A stretch of 64,000 bases of DNA from Micavibrio_A sp041655955 (GTDB lineage Bacteria; Pseudomonadota; Alphaproteobacteria; Micavibrionales; Micavibrionaceae): positions 682,001-746,000 of the forward strand of contig JBBAEN010000001.1 of assembly GCA_041655955.1 (NCBI GenBank), in the 5' to 3' direction. Each line of letters begins with the position of its first letter. Position 1 is the stretch's first letter. This document shows, piece after piece, positions 42,446-51,968 of this stretch. Position numbers and translations under genes: made by a program. The notes under the pieces are model-generated. The model worked only from the letters and a program-made list of their open reading frames with translations. It searched no databases and was not told the DNA's origin.

Positions 42446-43083
42446 AACTATGGGCACTCATCATAGCGGCAATCGCAATGCTGACGGGCGCTATACCCAT
42501 TTATGCAGACAATAGTTATACGGTTCCCGTTGGCGCAACCGTGAAGATTGACGAGCATGGAGAGTGCCGCCAAGTGACCAATCCGGCGGGCCAGCCGGGT
42601 GGCCGCTTTGTTTCCACCAGAACCGCGCCCGAATGGCAGAGTTTTCGCGATAACCCGAATGGCCTTGTCATGGCGGCGTGTGTTGTAAACTGCACGGCTC
42701 CATGGGGCGGGACAGTCGCGCATGGCGCAAGCATCACGGCCTATCAGGCGGCGAGCGTCCCGCATGGCAGCAGCTGCGCCAGCCAAACCCGCACCTGCAC
42801 AAATGGCAGCCTGTCCGGCACATATACGCACCAGACTTGCAACGTCCAGCCGCCCGCAGGGGGAACATGGGTAGTACGGGGCGGATATGTCTATCCGCCG
42901 CTATCCCCTGTAGGATGCCATCCAGGCGCAGGCAAGGGCATATGTAGCTGTAGCGGCATGCCGGAACCGAGTGATTGGCCGGTAGATGCCTATGTCATGG
43001 GTCAGCCTTGCTCACAGATTGGAACGTGTGCAGGCCCGTATTTCGATGACATGGCGATGGATATTTGGTTTGAGTGCCAATAG
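42442..43083 (+). CDS. Secreted Cys-rich protein with lipoprotein-like and repeat domains, cassette B
   Basis: This protein of 213 residues begins with a signal peptide (MKLWALIIAAIAMLTGAIPI, cut after YADN) at an ATGA overlap. Residues 25-80 (ATVKIDEHGECRQVT... to MAACV) resemble the domain of the lipoprotein upstream. The rest, CTAPWGGTVAHGASITAY with CASQTRTCTNGSLSGTYTHQ, is a cysteine-rich repeat type known from many bacterial surface proteins. The C-terminal 60 residues carry six more cysteines. It is probably exported and disulfide-bonded. Ligand unknown. Confidence 0.78.
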   Translation: MKLWALIIAAIAMLTGAIPIYADNSYTVPVGATVKIDEHGECRQVTNPAGQPGGRFVSTRTAPEWQSFRDNPNGLVMAACVVNCTAPWGGTVAHGASITAYQAASVPHGSSCASQTRTCTNGSLSGTYTHQTCNVQPPAGGTWVVRGGYVYPPLSPVGCHPGAGKGICSCSGMPEPSDWPVDAYVMGQPCSQIGTCAGPYFDDMAMDIWFECQ

Positions 43084-43086
43084 GCG

Positions 43087-43256
43087 CTACGCCCGCCGCC
43101 TTGTGGGCCGATATAGTCCGTTCTTGGCGCGCAATTCTTCAAGGCTCGGAATCGCCCTTTCGGTATTTGCATGGTGGCATCGTCGCGCGGATAGCCGATA
43201 AATGTCAGGCGGAAGCCTAAATCATCGTATCCGGTGATGGGGTTACAGTCCTTCAA
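43087..43256 (-). pseudogene. Decayed gene remnant, 3' end of cassette B
   Basis: The minus strand reads CNPITGYDDLGFRLTFIGYP and then RDDATMQIPKG, after which a one-base change moves to the frame IPSLEELRAKNG. It matches the remnant next to cassette A, which is broken at a different place. There is no start codon or ribosome site at the 5' end. Confidence 0.55.
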
Positions 43257-43339
43257 CGCAACTTAAGGTCAGGAGCGACGCGTATCCTGCACATTCCACC
43301 CTGCAATGGATGAGAAGCTTTGAAATACTTAAAATAAAA

Positions 43340-43416
43340 TGGTGGGCCTTGCTGGACTCGAACCAGCGACCGATCCGTTATGAGCGGATAGCTCTAACCA
43401 ACTGAGCTAAAGGCCC
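43340..43416 (-). tRNA. tRNA with anticodon CAU, tRNA-Ile2-like
   Basis: A 77-nt cloverleaf with encoded CCA: acceptor GGGCCTT/AAGGCCC, D-arm AGCTCAGTTGGTTAGAGCT, anticodon loop CTCATAA in an ATCCG/CGGAT stem, and T-arm GCTGG TTCGAGT CCAGC. The anticodon is CAU. The T-arm and the following bases resemble tRNA-Ile2 (read as k2CAU after lysidine modification by TilS) more than elongator tRNA-Met, so Ile2 is preferred. Confidence 0.88.
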
Positions 43417-43553
43417 CTCCACAGGGGTGATTTATGCCCAAAGCGGCGCGGCCTGTCTAGTCCTGCCTTCCAATCCCGTGCCCGGATGGAACAAAATTCT
43501 GGTCTTCTTCGTTAAAACCCTTAATATTCCAGAGCATTATCAATGGAGTGACC

Positions 43554-44807
43554 ATGAAAACCGTTCTTTTACCGCTTGTAATTTTGACATTTTCCGCGCT
43601 TGGCGCGCTAAGCCTGCCCGCCATGGCAAGCCAGATTGCGGTGGCTCAGGTCATGCAGCGCTGCGCTTCCAACGATGATTGCACCCTCGTCAGCAATAGC
43701 TGCGTCGATAATTGCGGCTTCGTTCCGGTCAACAGGGCCAATCTTCCGGCCATCCAGACGCTTTACCAATCCCGCTGTAATAAGAGCATGGATTCCAATG
43801 CCCAATGCACCGTCAATCCGCCCATGGCCGCCGCCTGCATCAATGCCCGCTGCACGATTGACTATGCCTATGCCAACCATGCCGCCGCGAAAGATTACCA
43901 GCCCGGCGCCCATCCCGTTCCGGAAAAGCCCGCCCCCTCTCAGGTTCAGGGCGATTATTCCGCCGTGAATGACAAAAAGGGCGAGTTTTCGGCTTATAAC
44001 CTGCCGCAAGACGGGGTGCGCCAGAACACGCTCGGCCAGATTGTCGATCGCATTTATGTGCCGCCATCCGCGCCCGTATCCGGCGGGAATTACGTGCCGG
44101 TAGGAACGGCTCCGGCACAACAACAGCCGGCCGCCGCCGCCCCGGTACAGCAACCCGCACCAGCCAATATCCCGCAAGCGGCTATCCCGACAGGACAAAC
44201 CAACGCGACGCCGCCTGCCCCCGCCCCAATGGAAGGACGGGCACCGGGACAACCCGCCAATGCGCCGGCGCCGCAAACGCCTGTGGCCGCACCTGCTCCT
44301 GCCTCCGCTCCGCCTGCTCCTGCTGCTCCGGCGCAAATACCGCAAACCGCAACGCCGCTGGCGGGCGGTACCGCTCCGCAAACCTATGTGCCGGCGCCAA
44401 CGCAGCCCACTATTCCGGCCCCCGGCCTGCCGCCGGCACCGAAAGCCATGCCCGCCCCGGCGCAACCATCTGCCCCGGCGCAACCATCTGCCCCGGCGCA
44501 GCCATCTGCCCCGGCCCCAAGGACTCCGGCCATCCCACAAGTCGGCGCTGCGGGCGTCCCGCAAGCCCCTCCGGGTTCCACCCCGATTCCGCCTTCGGAT
44601 CTGAAACCCGCCCCGACCTTTGTGCCGCCGCCCGGCGCAACCATTCCGGTTTCCCCTGAAGATCCGGGCGCGCCGCCGCCCGCCGGTGTCACGCTGAGCG
44701 TCATGCCGGACGATCTCGACGCGCCGATTATCCTGAAATCCACGGAAGTGCCGGATAACGCAAAAAACAAAGCGGCCGGACAGAATAGAAATTACAACCT
44801 GAATTAG
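43554..44807 (+). CDS. Secreted protein with Cys-rich N-terminus and long Pro/Ala-rich region
   Basis: The ATG at 43554 has GGAGTG upstream; a GTG lies 6 bp earlier. A signal peptide (about residues 1-24, ending PAMA) leads to a 70-residue cysteine-rich domain with CASNDDCTLVSNSCVDNCGF and CTVNPPMAAACINARCTIDY. The rest, over 250 residues, is a Pro/Ala/Gln-rich, largely repetitive stretch, including three 18-bp units giving AQPSAP (44460-44513). This type of domain plus a stalk would suit a wall- or surface-spanning protein. Confidence 0.78.
   Translation: MKTVLLPLVILTFSALGALSLPAMASQIAVAQVMQRCASNDDCTLVSNSCVDNCGFVPVNRANLPAIQTLYQSRCNKSMDSNAQCTVNPPMAAACINARCTIDYAYANHAAAKDYQPGAHPVPEKPAPSQVQGDYSAVNDKKGEFSAYNLPQDGVRQNTLGQIVDRIYVPPSAPVSGGNYVPVGTAPAQQQPAAAAPVQQPAPANIPQAAIPTGQTNATPPAPAPMEGRAPGQPANAPAPQTPVAAPAPASAPPAPAAPAQIPQTATPLAGGTAPQTYVPAPTQPTIPAPGLPPAPKAMPAPAQPSAPAQPSAPAQPSAPAPRTPAIPQVGAAGVPQAPPGSTPIPPSDLKPAPTFVPPPGATIPVSPEDPGAPPPAGVTLSVMPDDLDAPIILKSTEVPDNAKNKAAGQNRNYNLN
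44460..44513. repeat. 18-bp tandem repeat, three units, coding
   Basis: Three near-identical copies of the 18-mer GCGCAACCATCTGCCCCG encode the hexapeptide AQPSAP inside the Pro/Ala-rich gene. Confidence 0.9.
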
Positions 44808-44837
44808 CCCCCACACCGGCAGCGATAAGGACAAGAC

Positions 44838-44871
44838 AAAGGCCGCATCATCAAAGATAGCGGCCTTTTAT
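44838..44871 (+). terminator. Rho-independent terminator
   Basis: The stem AAAGGCCGC/GCGGCCTTT with a 13-nt loop precedes a T-rich run. It ends the Pro/Ala-rich gene and may also serve the converging SseB-like gene. Confidence 0.7.
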
Positions 44872-44895
44872 CATCCTATAGGGACAAAGACGGGT

Positions 44896-45309
44896 TTATT
44901 CCGCCCCTTCCCCGTCATCCGGATTTTGCACGCTGTCATTCGCGACATCCGCAAAGACCTTCATATGCGCCGCCTGAAAAATGATGCCGCCGCTTACGGG
45001 ATTGACCATCAGATATTGTTCGCTATCCATGATCTCGGCAATCAGTTCGCCGTCAAATTCATAAAGCGTGTAACCGTCCGGCACATCCGCTTCGGCAACG
45101 AACGCATTGACCTCTTCGGGGTCGGAGAAGAGCGGGATATATTCGATGCTGTCGTCATCTTCGAGAAGATAGTTCAGGAAATTGAGCGTCAGCCCTTCCG
45201 GATCTTCCGTTTGCGCAAAGGCCAGAACCTTGTCCGCCACGATTTTTTTGATAAGGGTTTCAAAATGCTTATCGTCCCCTGCAACAATCTTTTCGATGAG
45301 TTCCCTCAT
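44896..45309 (-). CDS. SseB-domain-like protein
   Basis: This acidic protein of 137 residues contains YIPLFSDPEEVNAFVAEADV, then YTLYEFDGELIAEIMDSEQ and YLMVNPVSGGIIF, the pattern of the SseB N-terminal domain. That domain is common in bacterial proteins of uncertain role, and the name from type III secretion should not be taken as function. No secretion genes are near. Confidence 0.7.
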   Translation of the reverse strand: MRELIEKIVAGDDKHFETLIKKIVADKVLAFAQTEDPEGLTLNFLNYLLEDDDSIEYIPLFSDPEEVNAFVAEADVPDGYTLYEFDGELIAEIMDSEQYLMVNPVSGGIIFQAAHMKVFADVANDSVQNPDDGEGAE

Positions 45310-45503
45310 AAAACCGGCTCCATATGCTCTGCGGTCAAATCCGTATCCGCAGTATAAGTGCGAATATATAAATTAAGAAGAAAAATAAAAAAGCCTGAAA
45401 AAGAAGGCCCGCCCGCTCCATCAGGCTTCGCCCATAGCGCGCGGCCCCTTTTCGCAAACCCGCCATTTTCTATACGCGCCGCCGCCAGACGGCCCCAGAT
45501 AAA

Positions 45504-45528
45504 AAGCCGCCTTACATTCAGGCGGCTT
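45504..45528 (-). terminator. Rho-independent terminator of rpoD
   Basis: An 8-bp stem AAGCCGCC/GGCGGCTT has a 9-nt loop, and a T-run follows on the minus strand, about 30 bp past the rpoD stop. Confidence 0.85.
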
Positions 45529-45560
45529 TCAATGGCTTCGTTCCGGGGCCGGTTCAGATC

Positions 45561-47966
45561 CTATGTATCGAGGAAGCTGCGCAACTTGCGCGAGCGCGAA
45601 GGGTGTTTAAGCTTGCGCAGGGCTTTCGCCTCGATCTGGCGGATACGCTCGCGCGTCACGTTGAATTGCTGGCCGACTTCTTCCAGCGTGTGATCGGTGT
45701 TCATGCCGATGCCGAAACGCATCCGCAAAACGCGCTCCTCACGCGGCGTCAGGGAGGCAAGGACGCGCGTCGTCGTTTCGCGCAGGTTGGAATGGATCGC
45801 GGCCTCGACGGGCAGGATGGCGTTCTTATCCTCGATGAAATCGCCAAGGGATGAATCCTCCTCATCCCCTATCGGCGTTTCAAGCGATACCGGCTCCTTG
45901 GCGATTTTCAGCACCTTGCGCACCTTGTCGAGCGGCATGTGGAGGCGCGCGGCAAGCTCTTCCGGCGTCGGCTCACGGCCTATTTCGTGCATCATCTGGC
46001 GCGACGTGCGCACCAGCTTGTTGATCGTTTCAATCATATGCACCGGAATGCGGATCGTGCGCGCCTGATCGGCGATGGAGCGCGTGATAGCCTGCCTGAT
46101 CCACCATGTCGCATAGGTAGAGAATTTATAGCCGCGGCGGTATTCAAACTTATCGACCGCCTTCATCAATCCGATATTCCCTTCCTGAATGAGGTCAAGG
46201 AACTGAAGCCCGCGGTTCGTATATTTTTTCGCGATGGAGATAACAAGGCGAAGGTTGGCTTCAACCATCTCTTTTTTCGCGCGGGCCGCTTCGCGCTCCC
46301 CCTTCTGGACTGTTCCGACGATACGGCGGAACTCGCTGATAGGGAGCATGGCTTCATCGGATATAATCGCAATACGGTCACGAATGGCGCCGATGTCGCC
46401 CTCATGCTTTTCGGCGAATTTTTCCCAGCCCTTGCCGAGCTTTTGCACCTTGGCAAGCCAGTTCGGATCAAGCTCGTGGCCGTAATAGTTGGCAAGAAAA
46501 TCCTCGCGCTTGACCTTTGAATCGACGGCGAGGCGGAGAAGCTTTCCTTCCATGCCGACAAGCTCGCGGTTGATTTTATAAAGCGCCTCGATAAGCTGTT
46601 CGATACGGGCGTTATTCATGTGAACCTCGTTCATGAGATCCACCATTTCGGCCTTCAGCTTGTCGTATTTTTTATCAAGTTCGGGCGGCGTTTTCTTGCC
46701 TTGCATAAGATATTCCAGACGTTCTTTTTGAACCATCTGCATTTTCTTATAGCTTTTCTTGATCTTGGCGAAGCTTTCAAAAACCTGCGGTTTCAGCTCT
46801 TCTTCCATCGCGGCGAGAGAAGGGTTCTCGACCTCGTCGGCATCCGCCCCGTCGCCGCCTTCCTCCGCGCCGTCTTCCGGTTCGTCGTCGGCAACGGCAG
46901 GCGCGGCGGCGCTTTCGGGCGATCCGTATGTCGCGTCAAGGTCGATGACCTCGCGCAAAAGAATATCGCCCTTTTGCAAGGCTTCCGACCATGCGAGCAG
47001 GGATTCAATCGCGAGCGGGCTTTCACAAATCCCGCCAATCATCATCTCGCGTCCCGCCTCGATGCGTTTCGCTATCGCAATCTCGCCCTCGCGGGAGAGA
47101 AGCTCGACAGAACCCATTTCGCGCAAATACATGCGCACAGGGTCGTCGGTACGGCCCGTATCGTCCGAGGAAATATTCCCGCCGGATTCATATTCGCCGT
47201 CTTTTTCCGTTTCTTCTTCGTCGCCGCCGCCATCCGACATCTGGATGCCGACATCGGACAAGGTGGACATGGCGTCCTCGATTTGCTCGGACGTGAAATC
47301 CTCTGCAGGCAGGGCCGCGTTCAGCTCGTCATAGGTGATATAGCCGCGCTCTTTCCCCTTCGCGATAAGCTTTTTGACGATTTGCGCCAGCGTTCCCTTG
47401 GACGCACTGGAAGAGGTCGTGCCTTCCCCGGCCTCTTCGCTTTCAGAATCCTTTTCCTTGTCGACCTGCCCCGCAACCTTTTTTGCGGCACGCGCCGCGG
47501 GCGCCTTTTTCTGCGCGGCGGGAGAGGCTTTTTTGGCGTCTTGTTTCGCTACGGGCGCGGCTTTGGCCGCGGCCTTTTTCGCCGCCGGAGAGGGAGAGGC
47601 TTTCGCCGCTGTCTTTGACACCGTTTTTGCAGGTGTTTTTATTTGTTTTTTTGTTGTCATCGCCGTTTTTGTTTGTGTCGCCGTTTTCTTTGCCGCCGGT
47701 TTTTTATCCGCGGCACTTTTTTGTGTTGTTGCTTTTGTTGTCTTTGCCGTTTGGGCGGCTTTCGTGGTCTTCGCGGTTTTTTCGGCCTTCGCAGCTTGTT
47801 TGGCGGCAGGCTTTACCGTCTTTGCTTGTTTTTTCGTGTCAGGCCCCGCTGTTTTCGCCGTTGTTTTCGCCGTTTTGGCGGGTTTAACAGCCTTGACTGC
47901 TTTGGTCGCCTTCACAGGCTTGGCTGATTTGACGGTTTTCGCTTTTTGTGCCGTTTTTGATGCCAT
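45561..47966 (-). CDS. rpoD: RNA polymerase primary sigma factor with long Lys/Ala-rich N-terminus
   Basis: RpoD directs RNA polymerase to housekeeping promoters. The 801 residues contain region 1.1 (GTLAQIVKKLIAKGKERGYI), region 1.2 (DDPVRMYLREMGSVELLSRE), the non-conserved insert, region 2 (YTNRGLQFLDLIQEGNIGLM and KFSTYATWWIRQAITRSIAD), region 3 and region 4 (TLEEVGQQFNVTRERIRQIE). Residues 1-185 form a highly repetitive Lys/Ala/Thr/Pro tract (KTAQKAKTVKSAKP and similar) like histone H1 or AlgP tails, much longer than in most sigma factors. It follows dnaG on the same strand, as in the common macromolecular-synthesis order. Confidence 0.96.
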   Translation of the reverse strand: MASKTAQKAKTVKSAKPVKATKAVKAVKPAKTAKTTAKTAGPDTKKQAKTVKPAAKQAAKAEKTAKTTKAAQTAKTTKATTQKSAADKKPAAKKTATQTKTAMTTKKQIKTPAKTVSKTAAKASPSPAAKKAAAKAAPVAKQDAKKASPAAQKKAPAARAAKKVAGQVDKEKDSESEEAGEGTTSSSASKGTLAQIVKKLIAKGKERGYITYDELNAALPAEDFTSEQIEDAMSTLSDVGIQMSDGGGDEEETEKDGEYESGGNISSDDTGRTDDPVRMYLREMGSVELLSREGEIAIAKRIEAGREMMIGGICESPLAIESLLAWSEALQKGDILLREVIDLDATYGSPESAAAPAVADDEPEDGAEEGGDGADADEVENPSLAAMEEELKPQVFESFAKIKKSYKKMQMVQKERLEYLMQGKKTPPELDKKYDKLKAEMVDLMNEVHMNNARIEQLIEALYKINRELVGMEGKLLRLAVDSKVKREDFLANYYGHELDPNWLAKVQKLGKGWEKFAEKHEGDIGAIRDRIAIISDEAMLPISEFRRIVGTVQKGEREAARAKKEMVEANLRLVISIAKKYTNRGLQFLDLIQEGNIGLMKAVDKFEYRRGYKFSTYATWWIRQAITRSIADQARTIRIPVHMIETINKLVRTSRQMMHEIGREPTPEELAARLHMPLDKVRKVLKIAKEPVSLETPIGDEEDSSLGDFIEDKNAILPVEAAIHSNLRETTTRVLASLTPREERVLRMRFGIGMNTDHTLEEVGQQFNVTRERIRQIEAKALRKLKHPSRSRKLRSFLDT

Positions 47967-48056
47967 ATCTTATTCGCAGTCCATCTCTTGCCCCGATTCG
48001 CTCATTAAACCGGAATTCGCTATAAAATCAAAGCCCTTCTGCGCCGGAATGAAGCT

Positions 48057-49964
48057 TTACCCCTCGCCCGTCCCCCGCATTTCCAAAAGAGCCAGAAGCC
48101 TGTTCTCGTTCTCTTCGCTAGGATTTTCCCGAAAGGCCGTCTTGGCCTGTTCCAGATCTCCGAGCGCCGCTTGCTGCTCCAGCCTGTTCCACACCTCGCG
48201 CCATCCCGTCAAAACCGCCTCCTCATCGTCGGACGGTCTTGCGAATGCCGCATGGACATAGATTTTTTCGGATAAAACCCGTTCCAGCGCTTCGTCAAAT
48301 CCCTGCCCCTTCACATGGGACAAAAGCCCCCCCGCGTCAAGGTCTGGCGCCGTAGAAAGGACAGATAAGACGCGCTGGCGCAGTTGGTCAAGGTTATTTT
48401 CCGAAAAATTGAGCTGCGCCGCCTCTTCCTCGACATGGGAGAAGATGGAGGGGTTATTCATAAGAGAGGCCAGAAGAGCCGTCGGGATGAGATCATTCTG
48501 CCCGAAAACAGGCCGGCGCAACGTTGCTATGGCGGGCAAAGAGGGCTGGAAACGGCCATTTTGCCATTGCCCGCCGCGCCCGCCGGAACGGCCATACTGG
48601 CCGGAGCCGCCCCCGTAAGGCTTGCCCCCGCCACCGCCGCCGCCCGAAGAAGACAAATTCTGCCGGACTTTATCCCTGAAAGCCTCTTTATAGTAATGCT
48701 GAACCGTCCGGTCGGCGATGCGGTTCGCCGTATCCTCCAGCGATTTGACCAGCCCCGCCCGCTCTTCGGGCGTGTCGAGGCTCTTTCCAGCCGTCAAATC
48801 CTGCCACAGGAAATCGACGAGGTTGAGCGCCGCCCCGAGAACCGCCTCGAAAGCCTGCGCCCCCTTGGCCCGGACGAGCGTATCGGGGTCTTCCCCTTCG
48901 GGCAAAAAGGCGATGCGGGCGCTGTGGCTGGGTTTCAGCATCGGCAAAATCCGCTCGCAAGCCCGCGACGCCGCCCGCCGCCCCGCCTCGTCCCCGTCGA
49001 AACACAAAACCGGAACCTTTGAATCCTGCGGGATCATTTTCCACAAAACGGAAATCTGGGCTTCGGTCAAAGCCGTCCCCAACGGCGCGACAGCACCCTT
49101 GAATCCCGCCCTGTGCGCGGCAATCACATCCAGATAGCCCTCGACCACGATGACGGGCATCCCGTCCGCGGCGGCTTTGCGCGCATGCGGTTCGCCGTAA
49201 AGCATCCGCCCCTTATGGAAGAGCGGCGTGTCGGAGGAGTTCATGTATTTGGCCGGCGTATAGTCGCCGCGCGTGGGGGCGCGCAGATGATCGGGCAAGG
49301 CCCGCCCGCCAAAGGCGACGACGCGCCCGCGCCTGTCCGGCACCGGAAACATCACGCGTTCGCGGAAAAAGGCGTAAGGCTCGCGCCCGCCTTCGCTCGC
49401 CGGGCGGATAAGGGCCGCCTCTATCATCTGCGCGTCCGTATAGCCGCGCGAGGCCAGATAGGATCGCATCGCCTGCCTGTCGTCAGGCGCGTAACCGACG
49501 CGGAAGGAGGAGAGTATTTCCTCGCTCAAGCCGCGCTCCAGCATATAATCCATCGCGGCGCGGTTGGCGGGCAGGCGGAGCTGTTCTTCCATCCAGCGCG
49601 CGGCGTCTTCCATCATCGTATAAAGGCTTTTTTCCAGCTTCGCCCGCTCGATATCTTCGTGCGCGCTTTTGGGAACCTGCAATCCGGCCAGCGCCGCCAG
49701 CGTTTCGACCGCTTCGGGAAAGGTCAGATTGTCGTGCCGCATGGCGAAATCAATAACCGTCCCGTGCGCGCCGCAACCGAAACAATGATAAAACTGCTTG
49801 TCGTCATTCACGTAGAAAGACGGCGTTTTTTCGTTATGGAACGGGCAGCATCCCTTGAACTCGCGGCCCGCGCGGGTCAGGCGGACGCTTTTGCGTATCA
49901 CATCGGACAAGGTGATACGCGAACGCAACTCATCAAGAAAACGCGGGGGGATGGCCATGGACAA
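48057..49964 (-). CDS. dnaG: DNA primase
   Basis: DnaG makes RNA primers for replication. The 635 residues show the N-terminal zinc module CCPFHNEKTPSFYVN with FYHCFGCGAHG, the Toprim core VIVVEGYLDVIAAHRAGF and DGDEAGRRA, then a linker with runs of Gly (SSSGGGGGGGKPYGGG) and the helicase-binding C-terminal part. The Gly/Arg-rich linker near residue 440-480 is unusually long. The gene lies between yqeY and rpoD on the same strand, with 90 bp to rpoD. Confidence 0.97.
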   Translation of the reverse strand: MSMAIPPRFLDELRSRITLSDVIRKSVRLTRAGREFKGCCPFHNEKTPSFYVNDDKQFYHCFGCGAHGTVIDFAMRHDNLTFPEAVETLAALAGLQVPKSAHEDIERAKLEKSLYTMMEDAARWMEEQLRLPANRAAMDYMLERGLSEEILSSFRVGYAPDDRQAMRSYLASRGYTDAQMIEAALIRPASEGGREPYAFFRERVMFPVPDRRGRVVAFGGRALPDHLRAPTRGDYTPAKYMNSSDTPLFHKGRMLYGEPHARKAAADGMPVIVVEGYLDVIAAHRAGFKGAVAPLGTALTEAQISVLWKMIPQDSKVPVLCFDGDEAGRRAASRACERILPMLKPSHSARIAFLPEGEDPDTLVRAKGAQAFEAVLGAALNLVDFLWQDLTAGKSLDTPEERAGLVKSLEDTANRIADRTVQHYYKEAFRDKVRQNLSSSGGGGGGGKPYGGGSGQYGRSGGRGGQWQNGRFQPSLPAIATLRRPVFGQNDLIPTALLASLMNNPSIFSHVEEEAAQLNFSENNLDQLRQRVLSVLSTAPDLDAGGLLSHVKGQGFDEALERVLSEKIYVHAAFARPSDDEEAVLTGWREVWNRLEQQAALGDLEQAKTAFRENPSEENENRLLALLEMRGTGEG

Positions 49965-50010
49965 TCTCTAGCAACTATCCCGGCCCTTGTCATCCGGCAT
50001 CAGGGGGAAA

Positions 50011-50472
50011 TCAGGCGGAAAGCTTGCTTTTAATGACCCCGCCGGCCTTGCCCATATCGAGCTGCCCCGCATAGCGGGTCTTCAGCTCCCCCATGACCTT
50101 GCCCATATCCTTGATAGAGGCGGCGCCGGTAGAGGCGATAATCTCCTCAATGACCTTTGCGACCTCTTCGTCGGAAAGCTGCTGCGGCAGGAAGGATTCT
50201 ATCGTGGCGATTTCGGCCTCTTCCTTTTCGGCCAGCTCGGCGCGGTTGTTCTCGCGGTAGATTTTGGCCGATTCCGTGCGCTGCTTGATCATGCTCTGGA
50301 GAAGTGACAAAACGCCCGCCTCGTCAATCCCGTCATTGCGGCCCTCGGTGCGGGAAGCGATATCCTTGTCCTTCAAGGCGGAGAGGATGAGGCGGACGGT
50401 CGCAAGCTTTTCCATCTCCTTGTTTTTCAAGGCTTCCTTCATCGCGCTGTTTATATTTTCGCGGGTGCTCAT
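50011..50472 (-). CDS. yqeY: GatB/YqeY domain protein
   Basis: This protein of 153 residues matches the YqeY family, which resembles the tRNA-binding tail of GatB (MKEALKNKEMEKLATVRLIL and IIASTGAASIKDMGKVMGEL). A yqeY gene next to dnaG is frequent in alphaproteobacteria. It is divergent from carA across about 90 bp. The function is not established. Confidence 0.93.
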   Translation of the reverse strand: MSTRENINSAMKEALKNKEMEKLATVRLILSALKDKDIASRTEGRNDGIDEAGVLSLLQSMIKQRTESAKIYRENNRAELAEKEEAEIATIESFLPQQLSDEEVAKVIEEIIASTGAASIKDMGKVMGELKTRYAGQLDMGKAGGVIKSKLSA

Positions 50473-50559
50473 GTTTTTCCTTCCCTCAGGGGCGAAACTT
50501 GTTTATTGAATCATCTTCCAGTGGCCACATCGAACCCAAGGCAAAACTGGAAGCGCATT

Positions 50560-51746
<1,187 letters not shown>

Positions 51747-51747
<1 letters not shown>

Positions 51748-51968
51748 TGAATTTCCCAACCGCAGGGCGCGCAAAGGACGCGGGGTTTGACACAGGGGAC
51801 TTAGACATCCTCTCCAACACCCTCTCCGGCAAAACCGTCAATTGCGCCCTTCAGCTTCATAAAATGCCTGGGGCCGGGCTTTTGGAAAGCGGCGCGCTTT
51901 TCCAGCACAGCCCCGATTCCAAAGAATTCATCCCAATCACAGCCTGCGAGAAAAACCGCCATGCCTAA
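51747..51968 (+). CDS. Small ORF, 73 residues, between and overlapping carA and carB
   Basis: The ATG at 51747 overlaps the carA stop (TGATG arrangement) and the stop at 51968 lies 8 bases inside carB. The product begins MNFPTAGRAKDAGFDTGDLD and ends ITACEKNRHA. No family is recognised. It fills the only gap between carA and carB, which is otherwise about 210 bp. Its tight two-sided overlap suggests coupled translation. It could also be a chance frame in a leader for carB. Confidence 0.5.

Noticed and set aside
44896..45309. SseB-like gene as evidence for a type III secretion system
   Set aside because: The SseB domain occurs in many proteins outside secretion; no apparatus genes are in the window.
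46620..48261. Long plus-strand frames rich in Phe and Ala over rpoD
   Set aside because: They mirror the Lys/Ala-rich tail and core of rpoD on the opposite strand; the amino acid content is what antisense of Lys codons gives.
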